From contig CAWEME010000012.1 in the NCBI GenBank assembly GCA_963810055.1, forward strand, positions 124,001 through 188,000: a stretch of DNA of 64,000 nt, read 5' to 3'. Numbering within the stretch: position 1 is the first letter of the stretch; each line of letters starts with the position of its first letter. Made by a program: the position numbers and the translations under genes. Below are positions 45,216 through 56,055 of this stretch, one piece after another. This DNA comes from REEB95 sp963810055 (lineage in GTDB: Bacteria; Pseudomonadota; Alphaproteobacteria; ATCC43930; CGMCC-115725). The notes beneath the pieces were generated by a model that worked only from the letters and a program-made list of their open reading frames with translations, did not search any database and was not told where the DNA came from.

Positions 45216-47003
45216 ATGATCATTGAACTGGGCCATTTCGCCCTGGTTCTCGCCCTCTTCATCGCGCTGCTCCAGGCGGCGCTGCCGCTCGCCGGCGCAG
45301 CCAAGAACCATTGGGGGCTGATGATGGCCGGGCGGCTTGCCGCGCTGGCGCTCTTCCCGCTGGTGGCCTTCGCCTTCGCCGCGCTGGTGCACGCCTATCT
45401 CATTTCGGATTTCTCGGTCGCCGCCGTTGCCGCGGACAGCCATTCGGACGTGCCCTGGCTTTACAAGCTCACCGGCGTGTGGGGCAATCACGAAGGCTCG
45501 ATGGTGTTGTGGGTTTTGATCCTGTCGCTTTACGGGGCGGCGGTGAGCTGGTTCGGGAACTCCATGCCGCCGCGGCTGTGCGCGCGGGTGATCGGGGTCA
45601 TGGGGCTCATCGGGGTGGGATTTCTGCTGTTCATCCTGCTCACCTCCAATCCCTTCCTGCGGCTCGATCCGGCGCCGGCGAATGGCGAGGGCCTCAACCC
45701 GATTCTGCAGGACCCGGGCTTGGCCTTTCATCCGCCCTTCCTCTATCTGGGCTATGTCGGCAACGCGGTGAGCTTCGCCTTCGCCGTGGCGGCGTTGATC
45801 GAGGGCCGGGTTGACGCGGCCTGGGCGCGCTGGGTCAGGCCCTGGACCTTGGCCTCGTGGTGCTGCCTGACCCTGGGCATATCCATGGGCAGCTGGTGGG
45901 CCTATTACACGCTGGGCTGGGGCGGCTGGTGGTTCTGGGACCCGGTCGAGAACGCCTCGCTCATGCCGTGGCTCGCCTCGACCGCGCTCATCCATTCGGC
46001 GATCGTGGTCGAGCGCCGCGACACGCTCAAGAGCTGGGCGGTGCTGCTGGCGATCCTGACCTTCTCGCTCTCCCTGGTCGGAACCTTCCTGGTGCGCTCG
46101 GGCGTGCTGACCTCGGTGCACGCCTTCGCGCTCGACCCCAAGCGCGGCGTGTTCATCCTGCTGCTGCTGCTGATCGCCATCGGCGGCTCGCTCACGCTCT
46201 ACGCCTGGCGCGCCCCCCGCCTGGAACCCGGCGGCGTGTTCGCCCCGGTCTCGCGCGCGTTTCTGGCCTGGAAGCGCGGCGATATCCTGGGTGCGTTGCA
46301 GCGGCAGTGGGTGCAAGCGGCATTCGCGATCGCGGCGATGCTGGCCGCGTTCACCCTGACCGCGGGCGGGCCGATGCTGGCGCTGCTCGGGCTCGCCGCC
46401 TGGTTCGGCATGGGCGCGCTGGTTGAGTTGTCCGGACGCTTGCGGCTTTTCCGCGCGCCCTGGCGTGAAACCTGGCGCCGCGCGTTTTACCAGCCGCGCG
46501 CCGCCTATGGCATGACGCTGGCGCATTTCGGGATGGCCATCACCGTCGCCGGAATAGCCGCGTCATCCTTAGCGGCCGGGAACACCGCGCTGGTGCATCT
46601 CGGCGAGCAAATCCCGCTGGCCGGCTACAGCCTGCGCTTCGACGGCATCGGCCGGCATGAGGGCGAGAACTTCACCGCCGACGCCGGGGAATTCACCTTG
46701 CTCAAGGGCGGCCAGGTGGTGGCGGAGATGACGCCGGAGCGGCGGTTCTTCCCGTTGCAGCAGCAGACAATCGCCAGGACCGCGATCCACGCCGGTCTCC
46801 TGGCCGATTTCTACCTGGCTCTGGGCGATCCCGACGGCAAGGGCGGCTGGACGATCACGGCCGCTTGGCGGCCGCTGGTCCCGTTCATCTGGATCGGGGG
46901 AATTATCATGGCGCTGGGCGGCGCCGTCGGTCTTACGGACCGGCGCTGGACGGATTGGGCGGCGCGCTCCGGCCCGCCGCCGCCGGATCGCGTTTGCCGC
47001 TGA
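45216..47003 (+). CDS. ccmF: Cytochrome c heme lyase CcmF, internally shortened
   Basis: The 595-residue protein has the heme-handling WWD motif WGGWWFWDPVENASL (236-250), GNHEGSM and RSGVLTSVHAFALDP. After APVSR (residue 347) it jumps directly to AFLAWKRGD. Other CcmF proteins have here a block of roughly 60 residues beginning SREALLLLNN and containing transmembrane sequence, so an in-frame deletion is likely; family length is about 640-660. The C-terminus, WTDWAARSGPPPPDRVCR after LTDRR, is also abnormal, running into the remains of ccmH. Function is doubtful unless this is an assembly artefact. Confidence 0.85.
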   Translation: MIIELGHFALVLALFIALLQAALPLAGAAKNHWGLMMAGRLAALALFPLVAFAFAALVHAYLISDFSVAAVAADSHSDVPWLYKLTGVWGNHEGSMVLWVLILSLYGAAVSWFGNSMPPRLCARVIGVMGLIGVGFLLFILLTSNPFLRLDPAPANGEGLNPILQDPGLAFHPPFLYLGYVGNAVSFAFAVAALIEGRVDAAWARWVRPWTLASWCCLTLGISMGSWWAYYTLGWGGWWFWDPVENASLMPWLASTALIHSAIVVERRDTLKSWAVLLAILTFSLSLVGTFLVRSGVLTSVHAFALDPKRGVFILLLLLIAIGGSLTLYAWRAPRLEPGGVFAPVSRAFLAWKRGDILGALQRQWVQAAFAIAAMLAAFTLTAGGPMLALLGLAAWFGMGALVELSGRLRLFRAPWRETWRRAFYQPRAAYGMTLAHFGMAITVAGIAASSLAAGNTALVHLGEQIPLAGYSLRFDGIGRHEGENFTADAGEFTLLKGGQVVAEMTPERRFFPLQQQTIARTAIHAGLLADFYLALGDPDGKGGWTITAAWRPLVPFIWIGGIIMALGGAVGLTDRRWTDWAARSGPPPPDRVCR

Positions 47004-47056
47004 GCGCGGCCGAGAAGAAACGCCTGGCCGATATCCTCAAGGAGGGCGCGGGATGA
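46994..47056 (+). pseudogene. ccmH: Remnant of ccmH C-terminus
   Basis: In a different frame from ccmF, the last 63 bases read LPLSAAEKKRLADILKEGAG and stop. This resembles the C-terminal tail of CcmH (apocytochrome c reductase subunit). Neither its LRCxxC thioredoxin-like domain nor any ccmG sequence is present. The tail overlaps the ccmI start by 4 bases, the normal ccmH-ccmI arrangement. Confidence 0.65.
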
Positions 47057-47880
47057 TCGTCGTCTTGATCGCGGCGTGCGCGGCCGCGGCGGTGCTGGCG
47101 GTGGTGCTGTCGCCGCTTTTGACCGAGGCGCGTCCGGCGCGGATTCGGGCGCGCCCCGACCTCGCGATCTATCGCGGCCGGCTCGCGGAGATCGAGCGCG
47201 ACGCGGCGCGCGGCCTGGTCGAGCCCGGCGACGCTGCCGCCGCCCGGCTCGAGATCGAGCGCCGCATCCTGGCATCCGGCTTCGCCGGCGACGCGCCCGA
47301 GCCGAGCCCGCCGCGCCGGCGCCTGGCCGCGCTGCTCGCCTTGGGCGCGGCGGCGGGCGCCTTCGGGCTTTATTTCCTGACCGGCCTGCCGGGCTTGCCC
47401 GATCAGCCTTTTGCCGGCCGCATCCCGGAAGCGGCGCGGCATGAATCGGCCCAGAGCACGATCGACGGCCTGACCGCCAGGCTCCAGGCCAATCCCGAGG
47501 ACGCCGACGGCTGGGTGATGCTCGGCCGCGCCTATGCGGCGATGGGCGATGACGGCAAGGCGGCCGATGCCTATGAGCACGCCCGCGATCTTCGCCCCGG
47601 CGACGAATCGATCGCGCTGGCCGAGGCCGAGGCGCTGCTTTCCGACCGCTTGCCCGACGAGGCGTTGTCCGACCGGGTCTTGGCGCTGCTCAAGAGCATC
47701 CAGCTGGCGGATCCGGACCAGCCGCTGGCGTTGTGGTATCTGGGATATGACGCAGCGCAGCATGGCCGCTTCGACGAGGCGCGGCAGGATTGGAATCATC
47801 TCCTCCAGGAGATGCCCGAGGACGCGCCCGAGCGCAAGACGGTCGAGGACGCGCTCGCGACGATCGCGGGGAAGCGCTAA
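47053..47880 (+). CDS. ccmI: Cytochrome c biogenesis protein CcmI
   Basis: The 275-residue protein has an N-terminal helix (MIVVLIAACAAAAVLAVVLS), the LAIYRGRLAEIERDAARGLV block, a second helix (LLALGAAAGAFGLYFLTG), and a TPR-containing periplasmic domain (ADGWVMLGRAYAAMGDDGKA). CcmI holds apocytochrome c and presents it to CcmH and CcmF. ATG 47053 overlaps the ccmH remnant stop. Confidence 0.93.
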   Translation: MIVVLIAACAAAAVLAVVLSPLLTEARPARIRARPDLAIYRGRLAEIERDAARGLVEPGDAAAARLEIERRILASGFAGDAPEPSPPRRRLAALLALGAAAGAFGLYFLTGLPGLPDQPFAGRIPEAARHESAQSTIDGLTARLQANPEDADGWVMLGRAYAAMGDDGKAADAYEHARDLRPGDESIALAEAEALLSDRLPDEALSDRVLALLKSIQLADPDQPLALWYLGYDAAQHGRFDEARQDWNHLLQEMPEDAPERKTVEDALATIAGKR

Positions 47881-47906
47881 AGTCTTTCCCCGGGAGGAAA
47901 ACCGGA

Positions 47907-50012
<2,106 letters not shown>

Positions 50013-50201
50013 ACGTTGAACCATTCGGGATGGTGGTCCATCTTTTCGGCCAAGAGCGCGACCTTGCTCATAAACCCCCAGGCCTGGTTGAAATCCTTGA
50101 ACTGGAAGCTTTTCTTGATGGCATCGCGGCCCGGAACCTCGGCCCAGCCCGGGAGCTCCTTCAGCGCTTGCGCCCGCGCCGCCCCCGTCAGCTTCTCGAT
50201 C

Positions 50202-50615
50202 ATGTGCGCCTCCCATGACTATGACAAGATCTCCGCCCCGTCGCTGGCCGATCTCGAGGCTCTGGCGAACCGCGCGCTCGCGACCATACCCGCCGAATTG
50301 CGCCGGCATCTGGGCGCGGTGGTGATCCGGGTCGAGGACTTCCCCGACGAGGATACCGAGAAAGAGATGGAGCTTGAAAGTCCCTTCGATCTCTTGGGCC
50401 TTTATCGTGGGATTGGGATGCCGCGCAAGAGCGTCAGCGACCCGCGCCCGCATATCGACATGATCTTCATCTACCGCCGGCCGATCCTCGATTACTGGTG
50501 CGAGACCGGCGAGGAACTTTATCGCGTCGTGCGCCACGTGCTGATCCACGAAATCGGCCATCATTTCGGCTTTTCCGACGCCGACATGGAGCGCATCGAA
50601 ACCGAGGGACAATGA
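50202..50615 (+). CDS. Zincin-like metallopeptidase
   Basis: The 137-residue protein has an HExxH metal site: VRHVLIHEIGHHFGFSDADM. The preceding SLADLEALANRALATIPAEL and GLYRGIGMPRKS fit the small zincin family (PF06262 type, MPN-less). ATG 50202 is the only in-frame ATG near the homology start. The role is unknown; such proteins are short cytoplasmic putative proteases. The next methyltransferase gene overlaps its stop. Confidence 0.88.
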   Translation: MCASHDYDKISAPSLADLEALANRALATIPAELRRHLGAVVIRVEDFPDEDTEKEMELESPFDLLGLYRGIGMPRKSVSDPRPHIDMIFIYRRPILDYWCETGEELYRVVRHVLIHEIGHHFGFSDADMERIETEGQ

Positions 50616-51457
50616 GTCAGCCCGACAAGCCGGACCTGGAATATTGGGCCGGGCCCGGCGGCGAGCACTGGGCGCGCCACAACGACTTCACCGAGAGCAT
50701 GTTTTCGCCGGTCACGGCCGTCCTGCTCGCCGCCGCCGCGGCGAAGCCGGGCGAACGCGTCGTGGATGTCGGTTGCGGCTGCGGCGGGATGGCCATCGCC
50801 CTGGCGAAGCAGGTGGGCCAAGCGGGTTTCGTGCTCGGGATCGACGTCTCGGCGGCGATGCTGGATCTCGCCCGCCGCCGCGCCCCGCCCGGCGCAAAAG
50901 TAGAATTCCTCCAGGCCGACGCCACCACCCATGTTTTCGCCAAGCGCGATTTCGACCTGCTGTGCTCGCGTCACGGCGTGATGTTCTTCGCCGATCCGGC
51001 GCGCGCCTTCGCCAATCTGCGCGTAGCCCTGAAGCCCGGCGGGCGGGCGGTGTTCTCGTGCTTCCGCGCGCCGCGCGACAATCCCTGGGCGATGGTGCCG
51101 GTCGAAGCGGCCTATGCCCAGGTGCCGCGTCCACCCAGGCCCGGGCCCGAGGATCCCGGCGCGTTTTCCTTCGCCGATCCGGCGCGCGTCCAGCGCATCC
51201 TCGGCGGCGCCGGATTCGCCGAGGTCGCGCTGGAGCCGCACGACTTGACGTTCGATATCGCGGCGGGCGGCGGGCTCGACGCGGCGGTCGGGAACATGCT
51301 CGAGATCGGCCCGGCGAGCCGCGCGGTCGCAAACGCGAGCGCCGCGACCAGGGAAAAGGTCGCGGCGGCGATGCGCGAAGCGCTCGCGCCCTTTGCCAAG
51401 GGCGAGGCGGTGAAGCTCGGCGCGGCGATCTGGATCGTGACCGCGAAAAATCCCTAA
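50612..51457 (+). CDS. Class I SAM-dependent methyltransferase
   Basis: The 281-residue protein has motif I VVDVGCGCGGMAIALA, post-I GIDVSAAMLDLA, motif LQADATTH, DLLCSRHGVMFFADP and LKPGGRAVFSCFRA. The N-terminal EYWAGPGGEHWARH is typical of UbiE/COQ5-like cytosolic methyltransferases acting on small molecules. The substrate is unknown. ATG 50612 overlaps the zincin stop; the stop overlaps the convergent DNA glycosylase gene. Confidence 0.87.
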   Translation: MSQPDKPDLEYWAGPGGEHWARHNDFTESMFSPVTAVLLAAAAAKPGERVVDVGCGCGGMAIALAKQVGQAGFVLGIDVSAAMLDLARRRAPPGAKVEFLQADATTHVFAKRDFDLLCSRHGVMFFADPARAFANLRVALKPGGRAVFSCFRAPRDNPWAMVPVEAAYAQVPRPPRPGPEDPGAFSFADPARVQRILGGAGFAEVALEPHDLTFDIAAGGGLDAAVGNMLEIGPASRAVANASAATREKVAAAMREALAPFAKGEAVKLGAAIWIVTAKNP

Positions 51458-52059
51458 AGCAGGGCGGCGACCCGCCGGCGCAGTTCGGGCAGCAGCCGGC
51501 GCTTGAACCACGGATTCTGCTGCTCCCACGCGGTGGTGCGCCAAGACGGATGCGGCAGCGGCCAGTAGCGGGGCAGGTAATCGCGCCAATGGCGCACGGT
51601 TTCGGTCATGCTGGGATATCGGGTTTCCGGCAGGTAATAGTCGATGGCGTAGGAGCCGACCAGCAGCGTGAGCTCGGCTTGCGGCAGCTCGGCCAGCAAG
51701 CGCGGATGCCACAGCGGCGCGCATTCGGGCCGCGGCGGCAGATCGCCGCCCTTCGCGTCCCGCCCCGGATAGCAGAAGCCCATGCCGAGCACCGCGACGC
51801 GGGCCTCGTCGTAGAAGGCGTCGCGGTCCATGGCGAGCCATTCCCTTAAACGATCCCCGCTGCGGTCGTTGAAGTTCAATCCGGTTTCGTGGACGCGGGT
51901 GCCGGGAGCCTGGCTCAAGATGAGAATCCGCGCCGAACCCGCGATCCGCACCACCGGGCGCGGGCCGAGCGGCAGATGCTTGGCGCAGAGACGGCAGGCG
52001 CGGATTTCCGCGAGCAGCGAATCGAGCCCGGGGGGTGCGGATTTGAGGGCGGCGCGCAT
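51454..52059 (-). CDS. Uracil-DNA glycosylase family protein
   Basis: The 201-residue protein begins with RACRLCAKHLPLGPRPVVRI. The fold-typical LILSQAPGTRVHETGLNFND, GFCYPGRDAKGGDLPP and PLPHPSWRTTAW follow. This fits the UDG superfamily group that lacks the classic Fe-S cluster loop. It probably removes damaged bases from DNA; the specificity cannot be read from sequence. ATG 52059 is chosen over a TTG one codon earlier. The 275 bases upstream hold no gene; a hairpin near 52096-52127 (GGCGCC arms) may be a terminator for the gene at 52335. Confidence 0.85.
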   Translation of the reverse strand: MRAALKSAPPGLDSLLAEIRACRLCAKHLPLGPRPVVRIAGSARILILSQAPGTRVHETGLNFNDRSGDRLREWLAMDRDAFYDEARVAVLGMGFCYPGRDAKGGDLPPRPECAPLWHPRLLAELPQAELTLLVGSYAIDYYLPETRYPSMTETVRHWRDYLPRYWPLPHPSWRTTAWEQQNPWFKRRLLPELRRRVAALL

Positions 52060-52334
52060 CAAGCGATATTTTATATCAGAGGCCGAAAAGAAAGCGGCGC
52101 CTCTTAAAGGGCGCCGGCTTTCCGTCCACGGGCCTCCGAACTTTACGAAAACCGAATCTTTTGGCCGGGCTTCGCCATAGGCCGCGCGCCCGGCGGAAAT
52201 CGTTTCTGAAGGAGTTAGAGCAAACGCCGTGCCGTTCCAGAAACGGCTTATTTTTCAGTGACTTAGAAAAACTGGCCGGGCCGGTTGTCAAGGATTCCGA
52301 CTCCGCCTTCCGCCCGCGCGCGGGAAAGGGACGG

Positions 52335-52721
52335 TTACGCCCGATAGCCGAAATAGCTCAAGACCAGGCCGATGACGAGGTCCGCCGCGGCGGCGCCGGA
52401 GAAGACGCCCTGATGCGCGAGCAGCTTGGACCCGACCGACGCGATCCATTGCGGCTGGAAAATGGTGATCACGGCCCGAATCAGCGCCACCCAACCGATC
52501 AGCGTGATGATGAGCCGCCAGTCGAACACCCAGACATTGTGCGTCAGCACCAGCGTCAAGCCGCCGAGCAGGCCCAGCACCCCGGCCAGGTACATGAGCG
52601 CGCGGCTTTTGATGAACTCCTTGAGCAAGGCGCGGAACGCTTTGGGATCGGCGAGGATGGCGATCCCGACGAGCAGAAACACCGGCCCCAAAAGCCTGGC
52701 GATGAAGATCGAGGTTTGCAT
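52335..52721 (-). CDS. Small four-helix membrane protein
   Basis: The 128-residue protein has four hydrophobic segments, starting IFIARLLGPVFLLVGIAILA, then LMYLAGVLGLLGGLTLVL, LIITLIGWVALIRAVI and AAADLVIGLVLSYFGY. I recognise it as a conserved hypothetical inner membrane protein without known function. It lies 13 bases after the aldolase/SDR gene on the same strand, so the two are probably co-transcribed. Confidence 0.75.
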   Translation of the reverse strand: MQTSIFIARLLGPVFLLVGIAILADPKAFRALLKEFIKSRALMYLAGVLGLLGGLTLVLTHNVWVFDWRLIITLIGWVALIRAVITIFQPQWIASVGSKLLAHQGVFSGAAAADLVIGLVLSYFGYRA

Positions 52722-52734
52722 GTCCGCGCTCCGG

Positions 52735-54790
52735 TTATCGCAACGCCGCCGCGATGTTGCCGCCGTCCACCGTGGTGATGTCGCCGGTCGTCTTCAATGC
52801 GGTCGCGTGATAGAGAAAAGCCGCGGCTACGTCCTCGGGCGTCACCTCGCGGCCCAGCAGATTGCCGCGCATGTAATCGCCCTCGCTGAGTCCGCGCGCC
52901 TTGGCGCGCGAGGCTATCATGTCCTTGGTCAAAAGCCCGCCGCGGATGCGGTCGGCGTTGACGCCGTTGGCGCGGATGCCGTCCTTGCCGTATTCGAGCG
53001 CGTATTGGCGCATCAGCAGCAACGTGGCCGCCTTGGGCAGGCCGTAAGGACCGAAATCGGCGCCGGGATTGACCGCCTGCTTGGAGACGTTGAACAAGAG
53101 ACAGCCGCCCATGGCTTGCGCGCGCATGATCTTGACCGCGCCTTGCGCCACGCGCTGATGGGCGAAGAAATTGAGCTCGAAGCTGTGGCGGAGAATCTTG
53201 TCCTCGACCTCGCCGATCGCCCCTTGCCAGGCGGCGCCGGCGTTGGAGACGGCGATGTCGACGCCGCCGTAATATTCCGCCGTCTTGGCGAAGGCGGCGC
53301 GCACCGATTCGTCCTGGGTCACGTCGCAGGAAACCGCCAGCGCGCCCAAGGATTGGGCGAGTTTTTCGACCGCGGCCGCATCCTTGTCCAAAAGCGCCAG
53401 CTCCGCCCCGGCCGATCTGAAGGCCCTCGCGATCGCGCTCGCCGATCGATCCCGCGGCTCCGGTGATCAGCGCCACCTGGCCCTGCAACGGCTTTTCCGC
53501 CTCTTTCCCGAGCTTGGCCTGTTCCAGCGACCAGTATTCCATCTCGAACAGATCTTTCTCCGGCAGGGATTCGAACCGCCCCACCGCTTCGGCGTCGGTG
53601 ACGACCACGATCGCGTTTTCGGCGATGTCGGCGGCGATGCGCGCCTCCTGCTTGCTGCGTCCCAATCCGAACAGCCCCACCCCCGGCACCAGGACCACGC
53701 GCGGCAACGGATCGAGCGCGCGTTTCTTGGGCTCGGCGCGGGCGTTGTGGCGGCTGAAATAGGCCTTGTAGCGGTCGATGAAGCTCTTGGCCGCTTCCAC
53801 GGTGTCTTTGCGGAATTGCGCCATGTTGGCGGCATCGGGCGCCGGCAGCAGCAAGGGCAGGTTCTTGGTGCGGATGGTGTGATCGGGCGTGACCGGGCCG
53901 AGCTGAGAATATCGCGACAGCTCCTTGCCGTTGACGTAGGCGAGCACCGCCGGAGGGCCGCGGAATTCGATCACCAGACGCCGCCACGCGCCCTCGATCT
54001 TGTCGTCCTTTAAGCCGCAGGCGCCGCGCAGGATGGGCGCGATCTCGGCCACATGCGCCAGGCGCCGCGGCAAGACCACGGCCGGGAAGATGCTGCGCCG
54101 CCCGCGCGCCAGACGCTCCTCGGCCGATGTGACGGCGGCGATCATGCGTTCATAGGCTTCCAACGCGGTTTCGCCGAAGGTGAAGATGCCGTGCTTCAAC
54201 AGCACCAGCCCCTCGACCTTGGGATCGGATTCGAACACCCGCGCCGCTTTCTTGGCGAGATCGAAGCCCGGCATGATGAAAGGCACCACCCCGAGGCGCG
54301 CGCCATACACCTCGCGGCACAGCTTCTCGCCTTCGGGCTGGTCGGCCAGGCTCAACACCGAAGTGGCATGGGTGTGGTCGATGAACTTGCCCGGCAGGAA
54401 GGCGTGCAGCAGGGTCTCGACCGAGGGATTGGGCGCGCCAGGATCGAGCAGATTGGCGCGCTGCACCCGCACCATGTCCTCGTCGGAAAGCCGGGATCGG
54501 GATTTCATCCGCAGCAGCGGTGCGAGCCGCACCGCCGGCAGCCCGGCGGGCTCGATCTCGGCCATGTCCCAGCCGCTGCCCTTGACGCAGAGAACCTCGG
54601 TCTCCTCGCCCAGGAGATCGGACAGACGCGTCTTGACCGAGGTGTTGCCGCCACCATGGAGCACCAGCTTCGGCTCGCGGCCCAAAAGCCGCGAGGTATA
54701 GATGCGCAAAGCCAGGTCGGCATTAACCCCTTGCTGGGCATAACGCGCCACCAGGCTCTTGGCCTCGGCCTCCGACCAGCGGCTTTTCAA
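52735..54790 (-). pseudogene. Bifunctional aldolase/short-chain dehydrogenase, single frameshift
   Basis: From a TTG at 54790 (GGGGAG upstream) the protein reads SRWSEAEAKSLVARYAQQG, then a class II aldolase/adducin domain (VLHGGGNTSVKTR, GSGWDMAEIEPAGLP, FIDHTHATSVL). The SDR domain begins ALITGAAGSIG, where one extra base near 53436-53442 breaks the frame. The other frame continues from LDKDAAAVEKLA through VSNAGAAWQG and YGLPKAA to TTVDGGNIAAAL. The whole would be about 684 residues, normal for the RhaD/YteT-like sugar-alcohol catabolic fusion. A sequencing error or recent inactivation are both possible. Confidence 0.85.
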
Positions 54791-54845
54791 ACGTGTCTCC
54801 CCATGGTCACGAGCATAGAATATGATAGGCGCGAAGGAGAGTGAA

Positions 54846-55775
54846 ATGGCCCCATCGGCCGGTCCGCGCGGCGTGTTCGCCGCGGTTTTGACGCCTATGA
54901 CCAGCGACCTTGAGCCCGATCTCAAGGGTTTTGCCGCGCATGCGCGCTGGCTTCTGGCCAATGGCTGCGACGGCCTGGCGCCCTTGGGCACGACCGGCGA
55001 GGCGAATTCGCTGTCGCTCGGACAAAGGATGAAGATCATCGAGACGGTGGCGCGGGAACTGCCGGCGGAGAAATGCATCATCGGCTCGGGTTCCTGCGCG
55101 CTGGCCGACGCGGTGCATCTGACGCGCGAGATCGTGCGCATGGGCGCGGCGGGCGCGCTGATCCTGCCGCCCTTCTATTACAAATCGCCGGGCGAGGACG
55201 GGCATTATGCGTTCTTCTCCGAGGTGATCGAGCGCGTGGGCGACAAGCGGTTGCGGCTTTACCTCTATCACTTCCCGCAGCTTTCGGCGGTGCCGATCAT
55301 GCTGCCGCTGATCGAGCGGCTGAAGAAAACCTACGGCGAGGTCATCGCCGGCTTGAAGGACAGCGGCGGCGACTGGAATTATTCGGACGCGCTGCTCAAG
55401 GCCGTGCCGGGATTCGGCGTGTTCTCGGGCAGCGAGCAATATCTGCTTCATAATTTGCGCGCCGGCGGGGTTGGCACCATCTCGGCTTCGGTCAACGTCA
55501 CCGCGCCCTTGGCGCAGGCGGTGTTCCGCGCCTGGCAGAAACCCGAGGCCGATTCCCTGCAAAAGACGCTCACGGCGGCGCGGGTGCTGTTCCAGGATTA
55601 TCCGCTGGTGGCGGCGTTGAAGGAGACCATGGCGCTGATCTCCGGCAACGATGAATGGCGCAACATCCTGCCGCCCAACACGCCCTTGTCGAAGGAGCAG
55701 CGCGCCGAGATCGACGCACGGCTCAGGCAGCTCCCGGCGATGCGCCCGGTGTTGGAATCGCTGCGCGCGGCGTGA
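54846..55775 (+). CDS. Dihydrodipicolinate synthase/N-acetylneuraminate lyase family enzyme
   Basis: The 309-residue TIM-barrel lyase has GTTGE at 48-52, Tyr141 in YLYHFP and the Schiff-base Lys171 in AGLKDSGGD. These residues mark pyruvate-dependent aldolases of the DapA/NanA superfamily. GAAGGAGAG before ATG 54846 supports that start over an ATG at 54822. The true DapA pattern is not clear, and proximity to an aldolase/SDR fusion suggests sugar-acid catabolism rather than lysine synthesis. Confidence 0.87.
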   Translation: MAPSAGPRGVFAAVLTPMTSDLEPDLKGFAAHARWLLANGCDGLAPLGTTGEANSLSLGQRMKIIETVARELPAEKCIIGSGSCALADAVHLTREIVRMGAAGALILPPFYYKSPGEDGHYAFFSEVIERVGDKRLRLYLYHFPQLSAVPIMLPLIERLKKTYGEVIAGLKDSGGDWNYSDALLKAVPGFGVFSGSEQYLLHNLRAGGVGTISASVNVTAPLAQAVFRAWQKPEADSLQKTLTAARVLFQDYPLVAALKETMALISGNDEWRNILPPNTPLSKEQRAEIDARLRQLPAMRPVLESLRAA

Positions 55776-55796
55776 GTTGCCGCCGCCGGCCCGGTT

Positions 55797-56027
55797 TCAG
55801 GTTTCGCGGCCGCGTTCGAGCGCCGGCCAGCGGGCGAAGGCGAAGATCCACAAGGCCAGGATATTGACGAGGGGCACGAACCACAGCAGCACCCACCAGC
55901 CGCTGTGCCCCGTGCGCCGCAAGATCCTCACCCCCGGAACCAGGAAGATCGCCAGGATGGCCAGGACGACGAGGAAGTTCATCAGCGACAGCAATCCCCA
56001 TATCGGCAACAAGGGCGTCATCGGCAT
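55797..56027 (-). CDS. Small two- to three-helix membrane protein
   Basis: The protein has about 76 residues with hydrophobic LSLMNFLVVLAILAIFLVPG and a second helix WWVLLWFVPLVNILALWIFA, resembling DUF805-like or phospholipase_D N-terminal-like small membrane proteins. The ATG at 56027, following AAGGGAAAAGGT, is preferred over a GTG one codon before. Function is unknown. Confidence 0.7.
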   Translation of the reverse strand: MPMTPLLPIWGLLSLMNFLVVLAILAIFLVPGVRILRRTGHSGWWVLLWFVPLVNILALWIFAFARWPALERGRET

Positions 56028-56055
56028 CACCTTTTCCCTTCGTTGAAATGCGGGC

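Noticed and set aside
52556..55141. 861-residue open frame covering the aldolase region
   Set aside because: Only the part from about 54790 to 53440 is real coding sequence; the ends are Arg/Ser-rich frames of neighbouring DNA.
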